From positions 682,001 to 746,000 of the forward strand of contig NZ_JAPDHV010000001.1 in assembly GCF_025971925.1 (NCBI RefSeq): a DNA stretch of 64,000 nucleotides, given 5' to 3'. Positions 8,044 to 16,950 of this stretch are shown here, one piece after another. This DNA is from Chryseobacterium oryctis (GTDB lineage: Bacteria; Bacteroidota; Bacteroidia; Flavobacteriales; Weeksellaceae). A model generated the notes under the pieces. The model worked only from the letters and a program-made list of their open reading frames with translations. It was not told the origin of the DNA and made no database searches. The position numbers and the translations under genes are program-made. How positions within the stretch are numbered: the stretch's first letter is position 1; each line of letters opens with the position of its first letter.

Positions 8044-10123
8044 AGTGAAGTTCAAAAATTGGTTTTTATTAATTCTGCTATTTTTAGCCACAGGAATTAA
8101 TGCCCAAATCAAAAATCCTGTAAAGTTTAAGTTTACCATCAACGAATTAGGAAACAATCAATATGAAGCCGTGTTGAATGCAACCATGGAAAGCGGTTGG
8201 CATATTTATTCCAAAGATATCCCTGAAGATACAGGAATTCCTACGGAATATAAAGTTTCCGGGAAAAATATCGAACTGATTGGAAAATTTACCGAAGTTG
8301 GTAAAAAACATGAAGAATTTTCTGAAGCTTTTGGAGGAACAATCGTTTATTACTCCAATTCCGCAGGATTTAAACAAAAATTCAAACTAAAAGATGCTAC
8401 AAAACCCGGAGATGTAGTTGCTGAAATTACCTATCAAACATGTGATGACAGGGTTTGTTTAGCTCCAAATACATTAGAGTTCAATAAAATTGTTACTCCA
8501 AAAGGAGTTATTACTCCAGATAAACCAGCAGCCGACGCGGAAACAGCAAAAGATTCTATTGTAACTCCTATTAAGGTTGAAACTGTTGTTAAAAACCCTG
8601 AAAAAGGAGAGATCACTATTACAGAAACTTCATCATTAGACCCAAAACAATTGAAAATTGAGTCAATCGATTTTCAAAAACCGTTGACAGATTGTGGAAC
8701 TGCTTCTACTAAAGTCGACGAAAATTATTGGACATATTTATTCTTAGGCTTCATTGGTGGTTTGATTGCTTTATTGACACCTTGTGTTTTCCCAATGATT
8801 CCGTTAACCGTTTCGTTCTTTACAAAAGGAAGCAAAAATAAAGCAAAAGGAAAAAGAGATGCATTAATATACGGATTTTTCATTCTTCTGATATTCATTT
8901 TATTAAGTGTTCCTTTCCATATTATTGATGGAATTGCAGGAAATATTTTCAATGAAATCTCGACAAGCGTCTGGTTGAATATTGCTTTCTTTATCATATT
9001 CATTTTCTTTGCCGGAAGTTTCTTCGGATATTACGATATTACTTTACCAAGTTCAATTGCCAACAAATCTTCAAAGGCAGAAGAAGCAGGAGGAATTATC
9101 GGTATTTTCTTTATGGCTCTGACATTGGTGATTGTTTCATTCTCTTGTACAGGACCAATTTTAGGAAGTTTATTAGGAAGTGCAGTAACAGGTTCAGCGA
9201 ACGTTCCGATGTTATTAACTTTTGCTTTGGCAGGTTTTGGTTTAGCTTGGGCTATAATTTTTGGTTTGTTGGCATTATTCCCTCAAGCATTACAAAGTCT
9301 TCCTAAATCCGGAGGCTGGATGAACACGGTGAAAGTAGTTTTAGGTTTTATAGAATTGGCTCTAGCGTTAAAATTCTTATCAAAAGCCGACTTAGTTTCT
9401 AAAACTTTCTTCTTAAAAAGAGAGCTTTTCATTGTTATTTGGATTATCATTACTATCGGATTGGTGTTATATCTTTTCGGATTAATCAGATTTCCGCATG
9501 ATGATAAAAAACCTAAAATTTCATTAACCAGAAAAGCTTTAGGAGTCCTTGGAATTGGTTTTGTGGTTTATTTAGTGCAAGGATTAATTCCTTCTGAGCG
9601 TCCTAAACTTCAACTATTAAGTGGTATTTTACCTCCTTTGAATGTAAGCTATTTACATGATGAAAAAGACGGAATTTTAGGAATGCACCCTGAACATGAT
9701 TTCTTCAAAGCTGTTGAATTAGCTAAAAAAGAGAACAAACCTATTTTGATAGATTTCACAGGATACGGCTGCGAAAATTGTAGAAAAATGGAAGAATTTG
9801 TTTGGAGCGAACCAGACATTTTACCAATTCTTCAGAATGATATCGTTCTTGCTTCTCTATACGTTGATGACAAAGAAGAATTACCTGAAGAACAAAAGAC
9901 TAAAATTGATTTGGGTGACGGACAGGTAAAAAAAGTGAAAACTATTGGAGACAGATGGAGTTTATTCCAACAGGTGAATTTCAATAATAATTCTCAACCA
10001 CATTATGTATTACTAACACCAGATGGAAAAGTAATCAATACTCCGGTTTCCGGATATATGCCGAAAGAAGATTTTAAAAAATTCTTAGAATGCGGAGTTA
10101 ATTATTACAAAAAGAATAAATAA
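8033..10123 (+). CDS. dsbD: DsbD-type thiol:disulfide interchange protein
   Basis: A protein of about 696 residues that passes electrons from cytoplasmic thioredoxin across the inner membrane to extracytoplasmic thiol proteins. The chosen ATG at 8033 is followed at once by a signal peptide ending near GINAQ. An upstream in-frame ATG at 8000 is possible but lies deeper in tilS. An N-terminal extracytoplasmic domain contains TCDDRVC, a Cys pair. A Glu/Thr/Pro-rich linker is followed by about eight membrane helices with LTPCVFPMIPL and SFSCTGPILG, the two conserved membrane cysteines. The C-terminal thioredoxin-like domain has GYGCENCRKM. Overlap with tilS suggests co-transcription. Confidence 0.93.
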   Translation: MKSKVKFKNWFLLILLFLATGINAQIKNPVKFKFTINELGNNQYEAVLNATMESGWHIYSKDIPEDTGIPTEYKVSGKNIELIGKFTEVGKKHEEFSEAFGGTIVYYSNSAGFKQKFKLKDATKPGDVVAEITYQTCDDRVCLAPNTLEFNKIVTPKGVITPDKPAADAETAKDSIVTPIKVETVVKNPEKGEITITETSSLDPKQLKIESIDFQKPLTDCGTASTKVDENYWTYLFLGFIGGLIALLTPCVFPMIPLTVSFFTKGSKNKAKGKRDALIYGFFILLIFILLSVPFHIIDGIAGNIFNEISTSVWLNIAFFIIFIFFAGSFFGYYDITLPSSIANKSSKAEEAGGIIGIFFMALTLVIVSFSCTGPILGSLLGSAVTGSANVPMLLTFALAGFGLAWAIIFGLLALFPQALQSLPKSGGWMNTVKVVLGFIELALALKFLSKADLVSKTFFLKRELFIVIWIIITIGLVLYLFGLIRFPHDDKKPKISLTRKALGVLGIGFVVYLVQGLIPSERPKLQLLSGILPPLNVSYLHDEKDGILGMHPEHDFFKAVELAKKENKPILIDFTGYGCENCRKMEEFVWSEPDILPILQNDIVLASLYVDDKEELPEEQKTKIDLGDGQVKKVKTIGDRWSLFQQVNFNNNSQPHYVLLTPDGKVINTPVSGYMPKEDFKKFLECGVNYYKKNK

Positions 10124-10143
10124 AAACTTCAAAAATAGTATTG

Positions 10144-10174
10144 AAAACTCATGTCGAAAGGCATGAGTTTTTTT
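10144..10174 (+). terminator. Intrinsic terminator after dsbD
   Basis: AAAACTCATG (10144-10153) pairs with CATGAGTTTT (10162-10171) across an 8-base loop and runs into T residues. It lies 21 bases past the dsbD stop. The rest of the gap to 10377 contains no ORF of note; it is very AT-rich, with no clear TAnnTTTG box at a standard position. Confidence 0.85.
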
Positions 10175-10377
10175 ATGTCAAAAAATTAAAATCTGATTAA
10201 AAAGAAGAAAAAAGCAATGAATTTATAAATTCAACAATCTTTTCACCATGAAATTTATAAATCAAAATAAAGTCAATAAAAATCAAAGGCTTCAGGAATA
10301 GACTTTGTAATAATTTAGTCACATCAATATTAATTAGACATTTAAATCAAAAATATTTAACCTTAAAATTCAAAGTT

Positions 10378-10908
10378 ATGGCTGAAATTATTGCACTAGA
10401 GAAAAACCAACAAGGAGGAAGTAAGCAGAAAAAGCAAAATGTAAAAGTTGATATGACCCCAATGGTAGATTTGAATTTTTTATTATTAATGTTCTTTATG
10501 TTTACCTCTACATTTAGCAAACCTAATGTAATGGATTTGGGATTACCAGCGAAAGATCCAAGCCCGATTCCTCAACGTTATGACATTCATCCAAAAAATC
10601 AAGTCACATTTATTTTAGGAAAAGACAATCGTGTATTTTACCATCAGAACAGCAAAGAAGATTTAAATAAAAACAATTTAAAAGAGACTGATTTTAGCGG
10701 AATTAAAATTTCAAAAATCATTTCAGATGCTTACAACAACGCTCCGATAAAAAAGAACTTCACCATCATCATAGAACCGACAGAAGATGCCAATTATAAA
10801 AATTTTGTAGATGTATTAGATAATATTGCAATTTCCAAGAAAGAACGTTACGGAGTAACAGACATCAAACCTTGGGAAAAGAAAGTTTATGAAGAATTAA
10901 TTCAATAA
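10378..10908 (+). CDS. ExbD/TolR family biopolymer transport protein
   Basis: A 176-residue protein of the ExbD/TolR family, which with ExbB and TonB couples the proton-motive force to outer-membrane transport. A cytoplasmic Lys/Gln-rich N-terminus (1-24) precedes one membrane helix with the conserved proton-carrying Asp31 in TPMVDLNFLLL. A periplasmic domain follows that contains a TIIIEPTEDANYKNFVDVLD segment typical of the family fold. No ExbB or TonB gene is adjacent, so the partners must be elsewhere. Its own terminator follows directly, suggesting a monocistronic unit. Confidence 0.93.
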   Translation: MAEIIALEKNQQGGSKQKKQNVKVDMTPMVDLNFLLLMFFMFTSTFSKPNVMDLGLPAKDPSPIPQRYDIHPKNQVTFILGKDNRVFYHQNSKEDLNKNNLKETDFSGIKISKIISDAYNNAPIKKNFTIIIEPTEDANYKNFVDVLDNIAISKKERYGVTDIKPWEKKVYEELIQ

Positions 10909-10912
10909 ACGG

Positions 10913-10941
10913 AAAGAGCATTTTAAGGATGCTCTTTTTTT
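10913..10941 (+). terminator. Intrinsic terminator after exbD-like gene
   Basis: AAAGAGCAT (10913-10921) pairs with ATGCTCTTT (10929-10937), loop TTTAAGG, followed by a T-run. It begins 5 bases after the stop codon. Confidence 0.88.
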
Positions 10942-10944
10942 CTG

Positions 10945-10952
10945 TACATTTG
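10945..10952 (+). promoter_or_regulatory. -7 promoter box of the lipoprotein gene at 10975
   Basis: TACATTTG fits TAnnTTTG and lies 22 bases before the ATG at 10975, directly after the previous terminator. It may drive the three-gene run lipoprotein, hydrolase, lipoprotein. Confidence 0.5.
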
Positions 10953-10974
10953 AGATAGAATTTTATTTATTTTG

Positions 10975-11493
10975 ATGAAAAACCTCATAAGTGCAGTAGC
11001 TTTAACAGCTTTACTCGTTTCGTGCTCAAAAAAAGAAGCACAGCCTACTTCAAAAGATATTGACAGTACAAAAATCATTGATTCTATAAATGCTGCAAGA
11101 ACAAAAATAAACGACAGCATAAGAGCCAAAAACAGCGAAAATCGTTTTAAGGATTTTAATGGAAATCACAAATTCACTCATAATTTAATTAAAACTTCAG
11201 GAAATATAGACTTCAAACAAGTAGAAGGAGAAAGAGACCATTACACTGTTTCCGGAAACATCTCATCTGGAAAAAATTCTGTGAAAATAAAAGGTTTCAT
11301 GGCTGTAGTTTCTGACAAACACATGAATTTCACAGGAGAAATCACTCAAAGCATCACGGAAAACGACAACGGAAAACCTTACACAAGAAAAGGAACAAAA
11401 ACCTTTATGTCTAAAGACGGTGGTAAAACGTGGAGACTTCAGGATATGGTAAACGGTTCAGGCTTTGTAGATTATATTGACATCCACTTTTAA
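10975..11493 (+). CDS. Putative lipoprotein of unknown function
   Basis: A 172-residue lipoprotein. The ATG at 10975 is preferred over the adjacent TTG at 10972. The signal peptide MKNLISAVALTALLVSC has a lipobox LVSC with Cys17. A helical, Lys/Asp/Ser-rich spacer (about 18-60, with repeated DSI/NDSI) is followed by a beta-rich domain with alternating Thr, Gly and charged residues (YTVSGNISSGKNSVKIKG, SKDGGKTWRLQD). No family was recognised. It is 11 bases upstream of the alpha/beta hydrolase gene and probably in an operon with it. Confidence 0.82.
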   Translation: MKNLISAVALTALLVSCSKKEAQPTSKDIDSTKIIDSINAARTKINDSIRAKNSENRFKDFNGNHKFTHNLIKTSGNIDFKQVEGERDHYTVSGNISSGKNSVKIKGFMAVVSDKHMNFTGEITQSITENDNGKPYTRKGTKTFMSKDGGKTWRLQDMVNGSGFVDYIDIHF

Positions 11494-11504
11494 TAGTTGA
11501 AATT

Positions 11505-12287
11505 ATGCTAAACTTCGAGAAAAAAGGTAACGGAAAAGAAACTTTGGTACTGCTTCATGGTTTTATGGAAAATCTTTCTATTTGGAATGATATGGAAACT
11601 CATCTTTCTGATAATTTTTCATTACTGAAGATAGACTTACCCGGTCACGGAAAATCGGAAATCGTTGCCGAAGTTCAGACGATGGAGATAATGGCTGATG
11701 AGGTAAAAAAAGTAATTGACAGCCAAAATTTAGAAAAAATTCATTTGCTAGGTCATTCCATGGGAGGTTATACTTCTTTGGCATTTGCCGAAAAATATCC
11801 CGAAACCCTCAAAAGTTTAACGTTATTCTTTTCAACCTATTTTCCCGATGATGAGGAGAAAAAAGAACAACGCATAAAAAGCTACAGAATTATAAAAGAT
11901 GCCTTTGCTCATTATGCAAGAGCAGGTGTTCCGAATTTATTCAACCCAAACGAAAGAGATGTTCTCGAAGGAAAAATAGAAACCGCTCTGAAAGTTGCAC
12001 TTTCTACAAATAATCTGGGAGCTTTGGCTTCTGTAAAAGGTATGGTTGAAAGAACCGACAAAAAACACGTCTTGGAAAATCTTCAATCAAAAATCTTGGT
12101 TCTAGCTGGTAAATACGACAATGCTGTAAAAACAGAACACATGATTAAACATCTTCCAGACAGAACCAACATCAAATCTTATGTTCTTGATTGCGGACAC
12201 AACGGACATTGGGAAAAACCAAGTATTTGTGCAGAAATCATCAATACAGAACTTCTTCATCATTTGCCAAAAAATTTAATGCTCTAA
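11505..12287 (+). CDS. Alpha/beta hydrolase
   Basis: A 260-residue cytosolic alpha/beta hydrolase. The oxyanion-hole motif LLHGFMEN lies near 17-23, IDLPGHGKS at 43-51, and the nucleophile elbow GHSMGG at 83-88 (Ser85). The acid is probably in the GKYDNAVKTEHM segment and the catalytic His in DCGHNGHWEKP near the C-terminus. The lid region (about 125-165) is helical and charged. It is like MhpC/BioH-type esterases, but the substrate is not predictable. It lies between two lipoprotein genes with gaps of 11 and 8 bases, so all three look like one operon. Confidence 0.93.
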   Translation: MLNFEKKGNGKETLVLLHGFMENLSIWNDMETHLSDNFSLLKIDLPGHGKSEIVAEVQTMEIMADEVKKVIDSQNLEKIHLLGHSMGGYTSLAFAEKYPETLKSLTLFFSTYFPDDEEKKEQRIKSYRIIKDAFAHYARAGVPNLFNPNERDVLEGKIETALKVALSTNNLGALASVKGMVERTDKKHVLENLQSKILVLAGKYDNAVKTEHMIKHLPDRTNIKSYVLDCGHNGHWEKPSICAEIINTELLHHLPKNLML

Positions 12288-12295
12288 AAATAGTA

Positions 12296-13114
12296 ATGAG
12301 AACCTTAATTCTTTTATTTTCTTTAATCATAATTCTCAGCTGTAAAAAAGAAACCCAATCACAGGAAAAAAATTCTAAAGACAGTCTCGCTGTTTCAGAA
12401 ATAGCCAAAGACAGCATAAAAAATGAGGAAGTAAAACAGGAAACTTTTTCTTTCGTCACTGAGTTATGTGACAATAAAGGCTATTTTGATGCTAATAAAT
12501 ACTCAAAAGAAGAGCTAGAAGGAACTTACAAACTTTGGTTTACCATGAGTGGAACTTTGTTGGATACACCTTCAGTTTTTAATCTGAAAGATCTTCAGGA
12601 AGTACGAACAGAAAAAGATAAAATTTTAGCCAAACTTGATAAAGATTTTTCGGAGAAGAAAAGAATGATTGAAAGTTTAAATGTTGTAAAAGACACTTAT
12701 TGGCAAAATGTAAAAGCTCAAAAATTACAGGAGCTCAATGATGAATATGAGTTCAGAAAAACACAAATTCAAGCATTTACCGACCCTTCCATTTTACTTA
12801 ATCATAAACTTTCAAAAGGCTGTGAAAACTTTGCAAAAGCATTAAATTCTGACGAATCTCAAATGTTCGCTGAATGGAGAAAACTTCGTGAAGCAATGAG
12901 CAAGAAAAATGGTAACCCAGAAAGAATAATGAATGAATTCGAAGAACATCTTAATTCTCCTGATAAAAGAGATTATGCTATTGCGGATCTTCTCACATTC
13001 GGATGGGGAAATTGTGTAAACGCTCATCTTAGAAAGGTAGAACATGATGAAGAAATGTATAACAGATTCAATTCTCTTTTTATAAAAATAGATTCGGAGT
13101 GTGATGAACCCTAA
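12296..13114 (+). CDS. Putative lipoprotein of unknown function
   Basis: A 272-residue predicted lipoprotein. An in-frame extension back to 12191 lies inside the hydrolase gene and lacks a signal sequence, whereas the ATG at 12296 gives a classic signal peptide with lipobox LIIILSC, so 12296 is the start. The mature part opens with a Lys/Asp/Ser-rich spacer and continues as a largely helical domain containing three Cys residues (ELCDNKGYF, KGCENFAKA, GNCVNAHL), plus a final SECDEP. The conserved-looking Cys pattern hints at disulfides outside the cytoplasm. I recognise no family. It is the third gene of the hydrolase operon. Confidence 0.82.
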   Translation: MRTLILLFSLIIILSCKKETQSQEKNSKDSLAVSEIAKDSIKNEEVKQETFSFVTELCDNKGYFDANKYSKEELEGTYKLWFTMSGTLLDTPSVFNLKDLQEVRTEKDKILAKLDKDFSEKKRMIESLNVVKDTYWQNVKAQKLQELNDEYEFRKTQIQAFTDPSILLNHKLSKGCENFAKALNSDESQMFAEWRKLREAMSKKNGNPERIMNEFEEHLNSPDKRDYAIADLLTFGWGNCVNAHLRKVEHDEEMYNRFNSLFIKIDSECDEP

Positions 13115-13158
13115 AGTAGTTCAAAAAACCTGTATCTTAGTAAAGTATAAAAATATTA

Positions 13159-13950
13159 ATGGCTTTTTTCACATTCAAAAAAAAGAAACCCATTATCGGC
13201 CTGACTCTCTCTGGCGGAGGAATGCGTGGCATTGCCCATATTGCAGTTCTTAAAGCCTTGGAAGAATACGATTTGAAACCACAAATTATCTCCGGAACGA
13301 GTGCGGGTTCTATTGTCGGAGCATTTTATTCTTTAGGAAAAACACCTGAAGAAATGATGAAAATTGTGAAAGAAACTACATTTTTTTCCAGATCTTATCT
13401 TAGACTTTCAAAAAATGGGATTTTCAGTTCAAACTTCATTTTAAAGTTATTTAAAGATCATTTTCCGGAAGATAACTTTAATATTTTAAAAATCCCAGTG
13501 TATGTTGCTGCCACTGAGATGACCCACGGAATTGTCGATTTCTTTTCTGAAGGTGAACTTTTTAATCCATTATTAGCTTCTTCAAGTGTTCCTTTTGTTC
13601 TTCCGCCTGTAAAAATTGGTGAAAAAATTTATGTTGACGGCGGCGTTTTAGACAATCTTCCGATTGAACCCATTGTAGACAAATGTGATTTTCTGATTGC
13701 TTCACACGTCAACTCAATAAGCTACGACAGCCTCCAAAATATGAGTTTAATGAAAGAATTTGACCGAATTTTACATTTGGCAATTGCTAAATCTGTGTAT
13801 TCTAAAGCGAATTCTTGTGATATATTTTTGGATCCACCGAAAATGACGAAGTTTAGTTTATTCAACAAAAAATCACTTGACATCATGTTTCAGGAAGTCT
13901 ACGAATATACATGTAAAGAATTGGAAGAAAAGGGCTACAAAAAGATTTAA
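13159..13950 (+). CDS. Patatin-like phospholipase
   Basis: A 263-residue patatin-family acyl hydrolase acting on phospholipids or acyl esters. The oxyanion loop GGGMRG is at 19-24, the nucleophile motif GTSAG at 46-50 with Ser48, and the catalytic Asp of the Ser-Asp dyad is Asp160 in YVDGGVLDN. There is no signal peptide, so it is probably cytoplasmic or membrane-associated, like the RssA group. It has a 44-base gap from the lipoprotein upstream and ends tail to tail with the DHH phosphoesterase gene. Confidence 0.94.
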   Translation: MAFFTFKKKKPIIGLTLSGGGMRGIAHIAVLKALEEYDLKPQIISGTSAGSIVGAFYSLGKTPEEMMKIVKETTFFSRSYLRLSKNGIFSSNFILKLFKDHFPEDNFNILKIPVYVAATEMTHGIVDFFSEGELFNPLLASSSVPFVLPPVKIGEKIYVDGGVLDNLPIEPIVDKCDFLIASHVNSISYDSLQNMSLMKEFDRILHLAIAKSVYSKANSCDIFLDPPKMTKFSLFNKKSLDIMFQEVYEYTCKELEEKGYKKI

Positions 13951-13961
13951 AATAAATTCTA

Positions 13962-14969
13962 TTATAAATTTTCTCCTTCTATTTTCCCTTTGAAAGTTTC
14001 GATGGTATCTAATAAAGATTCAAGAGACTTTCCTCCAGCTGCATTGATGTGCCCTCCTCCATTGAAATATTTTCTCGAAAACTGATTAACATCCATATCA
14101 TCTTTACTCCTGAAAGAAATTTTGATGAAATCTTCATACAAATCTTCCATAAAGAAAGCCGCCATTTTTACTCCGAGAATACTCAACCCATAGTTCACGA
14201 AACCTTCTGTATCTCCTTTTTGGAAACCATATTCTTTAAGTTCTTCTCTTGTAAGGTATAAAACGGCTACTTTTCCGTCTTTAACCACCTCTATTCTCCC
14301 TAAAATAAGAGCTAATAGATGTAGACGAGAAACGGTATTTGTATCCCAGGTATTGGAAGTTATCATTGCAGGATCCGCTCCTTTTTCAATAAGATTTGCA
14401 ATGATTCTATGTGTAGTCGCACTTGTAGAACGGAAACGGAAACCTCCTGTATCTGTCATTATTCCTGTGTAAAGACATTCTGCGATATCTTTATTTACCA
14501 ATTCTTCATCATTCATTGCTTCAATAAAATGATAAATCATCTGGCAAGTTGCAGGAATTATGGTATCAGAGTAAACAAAATCAAACTGTTCCGGTTGTTG
14601 ATGATGGTCAATAAGAATTTTTTTAGCTTTAGCTTTTGTAAGCCAATCTCCCAACAATCCTATTCTTGAAGGAGAATTAAAATCTAAGCAAAAAATCACA
14701 TCTGCTTCATTGATTAAATCAAATGCTACTTTTCTTTTGTATTCTCCGATGATTGCCTTTTTAGATTCAGGCATCCATTTCAAAAATTTCGGAAAATCAT
14801 TCGGAACCACAACTTCAGCGTGAATTCCTTTTGCGTTCAAATAATGTTTCAAACCAAAGCTGGAACCAATAGCATCTCCATCCGGATTATAATGAGTAAG
14901 GATTACTATTTTATTTTCTGGTATAAGTAATGTATTGATTTCTAAAAGTTCAGCTGGTGTAAACATCAT
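13962..14969 (-). CDS. nrnA: DHH/DHHA1 phosphoesterase, NrnA-type oligoribonuclease/pAp phosphatase
   Basis: A 335-residue bifunctional enzyme of the NrnA family that degrades nano-RNAs and, in characterised members, dephosphorylates 3'-phosphoadenosine 5'-phosphate. Metal-binding motifs are THYNPDGDAIGS at 25-36, LDFNSP at about 95-100 and DHH at 121-123 (IDHHQQP). The C-terminal DHHA1 domain ends with the substrate loop NGGGHINAAGG. The length fits the family. Two adjacent Met codons give alternative starts at 14969 and 14966. A TAnnTTTG box is 33 bases upstream. Confidence 0.94.
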   Translation of the reverse strand: MMFTPAELLEINTLLIPENKIVILTHYNPDGDAIGSSFGLKHYLNAKGIHAEVVVPNDFPKFLKWMPESKKAIIGEYKRKVAFDLINEADVIFCLDFNSPSRIGLLGDWLTKAKAKKILIDHHQQPEQFDFVYSDTIIPATCQMIYHFIEAMNDEELVNKDIAECLYTGIMTDTGGFRFRSTSATTHRIIANLIEKGADPAMITSNTWDTNTVSRLHLLALILGRIEVVKDGKVAVLYLTREELKEYGFQKGDTEGFVNYGLSILGVKMAAFFMEDLYEDFIKISFRSKDDMDVNQFSRKYFNGGGHINAAGGKSLESLLDTIETFKGKIEGENL

Positions 14970-15001
14970 TATGTTTAATTTTTTCTTTAAAATTGAGTCA
15001 C

Positions 15002-15009
15002 CAAAGATA
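15002..15009 (-). promoter_or_regulatory. -7 promoter box of nrnA
   Basis: The minus strand reads TATCTTTG, a perfect TAnnTTTG, 32 bases before the nrnA start. The same gap (14970-15070) also holds an AT-only stem that could end the siderophore operon. Confidence 0.6.
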
Positions 15010-15070
15010 GAGCTTTTATGCTAATCACTTAATATTATTTTTAATTATAAAAAAATTGTTTTAATTAAAA

Positions 15071-15874
15071 TTATTCATGTTCTTTTCTTCTTTGCACCTC
15101 AGATTTATCTTCAGATGCTCCTATTTTCCAATAAGAATATGCATTCACCTCATCTACATTCCATAAAAGTTGTTTTCTTAGATAATGGCGTAAATTTTTA
15201 ACCGTTGTATATTCTGCAGCAATATAGGCTAGTTTATTTTCTTTCGGTAACTGAATTTCTTTAACTGTATTATACAATTCGCTTCCATCGTGTGGGTTTT
15301 CATTAAAAATCCATTTAAATTCAATAGAAGCATTGGTTTCCAACGTTTGTATATCATTTTCTGTAAAAACCTCAATAATACAAACTCCTTTAGCTTCCTC
15401 AGGCAAATCTTTTAAAATAGAACTAATTACAGGAATAGCTGTTGAATCTCCTATCAATACATAATTTTCAGTTCTTTTATATAATTCGATAGAATCTTTT
15501 ACCATTAAAACACCCAACCTATCACCTTCTTTAGCATTTTGCGCCCATGATGAAGCAATGCCTTCTGTACCATGAACTACAAAATCTATCCAAATTTCAT
15601 TTTTTGTGAAATCGACTCCTTTATGTGTATATGTTCTAATCACTGGACAAACTTCTTTGGGAGGATAAATCCATTTGCTATGGCTGTCATCCAATCTAGG
15701 AAAATAAATTTGATCAACACCTTTTGGAGGAATGCATATTTTGTTATTCACTCCAATTGTTGAATTTTCTATTTCCTTAATATTCTCTCCCTCAAGGTAT
15801 ACCCGAAGATAATGAGGTGTGAGATAAGTTTTATTTTTCACCTGCAATGACAGTTCTACAATTTCTACGCTCAT
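15071..15874 (-). CDS. Siderophore-interacting protein (FAD-binding ferric-siderophore reductase)
   Basis: A 267-residue cytoplasmic flavoprotein of the SIP/ViuB family, which reduces Fe(III) in imported siderophores so that iron is released. The FAD-binding motif RTYT is at 80-83 and HGTEGIASSWA at 101-111. The NAD(P)H-binding half has GDSTAIPVISSIL near 143-155, and the C-terminus carries YSYWKIGASEDK, the family's conserved tail. Length is normal. It overlaps the 3' end of the membrane acyltransferase gene by 44 bases and is the last gene of the seven-gene minus-strand iron locus. Confidence 0.94.
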   Translation of the reverse strand: MSVEIVELSLQVKNKTYLTPHYLRVYLEGENIKEIENSTIGVNNKICIPPKGVDQIYFPRLDDSHSKWIYPPKEVCPVIRTYTHKGVDFTKNEIWIDFVVHGTEGIASSWAQNAKEGDRLGVLMVKDSIELYKRTENYVLIGDSTAIPVISSILKDLPEEAKGVCIIEVFTENDIQTLETNASIEFKWIFNENPHDGSELYNTVKEIQLPKENKLAYIAAEYTTVKNLRHYLRKQLLWNVDEVNAYSYWKIGASEDKSEVQRRKEHE

Positions 15875-16940
15875 ACAATAATTTTTGTAAGTAATTTTTT
15901 AAAAATGTAATGCTAAATGTGAGTAATGAAACTATGAGAAAACTTACAATTACTCCATTCCATGATTGTGACTGGTATTCTACAAAATACCATCCCCAAT
16001 AAATCAAAATCCATTGGATAACATAAAGGGTTGTAACATTCTTGCTAGAAAAAATGCTAAATGCTATCATCTTTTCCGACAAATATTTATGAACTAGATA
16101 CATTAAGGAAAATATCACCATAATTTGTCCGCTATACATTAGCAAAACATTTGTTTCTTTATGATAATAATCTGTAGAAAAATATTTTTTCAAATTAAAA
16201 TCAATGCTATATAATCCCAACAGATAAAGTAAACAACCCGATGTTAGTAATAAATAAAATAAGGTTTTTAAATGTTTTCCGTTTACAAACTTTCTAATAT
16301 AATAACCAATTGACATCCCTAATAACACAAATCCTAACCACGGAAATAATGGAAAATACACATTAAACCCTTTTCCGTAGAATAAACTCAGAATATAATC
16401 AGGATCATGAATATAGAGATATGGTGAAACCACAAAAATAATTATGGATAGTAAAACTCCCAACAACGGAATTTTCTCTATTATCTTTTTTAATACAGAA
16501 CCAATAATAAATGCCAAACCCGCAAATTGCAATATATCTGCGATTAATAAAAATTCTACAAACCCTTTGAAGTCATTCACTCGATGAGTTTCTGTAAAAA
16601 GTGCTTCAGGAAAGACCTGAAACACTTTAATTGTGGGGTAAAACTTTAAAAAGTTTAAAATATATCCTAAAACAAATAGTTTTAATCCTCGAGTAAAAAC
16701 CTGTCTAATGGATTTATCTTTAGATAGAAATATTGACACACCCATTGAAAATACAAATATCGGAGCACCAATTCCTTCAATAAAAAAAAGCAGGTACTGA
16801 CTAAAATTATTGAAATAAATAGTTGATTCTGAACCATACATAATAAATACATGCATAAGAATCATCATAAAAACACCAATAGCTTTAATGATATCTAACG
16901 GGATAAACCTTCTGCTCGTTTCAGTAAAAGTAGTACTCAT
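15831..16940 (-). CDS. Multi-pass membrane acyltransferase-like protein (DUF1624/HGSNAT type)
   Basis: A 369-residue protein with about ten hydrophobic segments. The opening RFIPLDIIKAIGVFMMILMH, with a conserved Asp and a His in the first helix, and the FPLFPWLGFVLLGMSIG segment near the middle resemble DUF1624/heparan-alpha-glucosaminide N-acetyltransferase-like and acyltransferase-3-like proteins, which move an acetyl or acyl group across the membrane. Inside a siderophore operon it may modify the siderophore or its precursor, or help its release, but this is inference. It lies 10 bases after the hydroxylase gene and overlaps the SIP gene by 44 bases. Confidence 0.8.
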   Translation of the reverse strand: MSTTFTETSRRFIPLDIIKAIGVFMMILMHVFIMYGSESTIYFNNFSQYLLFFIEGIGAPIFVFSMGVSIFLSKDKSIRQVFTRGLKLFVLGYILNFLKFYPTIKVFQVFPEALFTETHRVNDFKGFVEFLLIADILQFAGLAFIIGSVLKKIIEKIPLLGVLLSIIIFVVSPYLYIHDPDYILSLFYGKGFNVYFPLFPWLGFVLLGMSIGYYIRKFVNGKHLKTLFYLLLTSGCLLYLLGLYSIDFNLKKYFSTDYYHKETNVLLMYSGQIMVIFSLMYLVHKYLSEKMIAFSIFSSKNVTTLYVIQWILIYWGWYFVEYQSQSWNGVIVSFLIVSLLTFSITFLKNYLQKLLYERRNCRTVIAGEK

Positions 16941-16950
16941 TTTTTAACAA

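Noticed and set aside
12191..12295. N-terminal extension of the lipoprotein gene at 12296
   Set aside because: The extension lies inside the hydrolase gene in another frame and would hide a textbook lipoprotein signal peptide.
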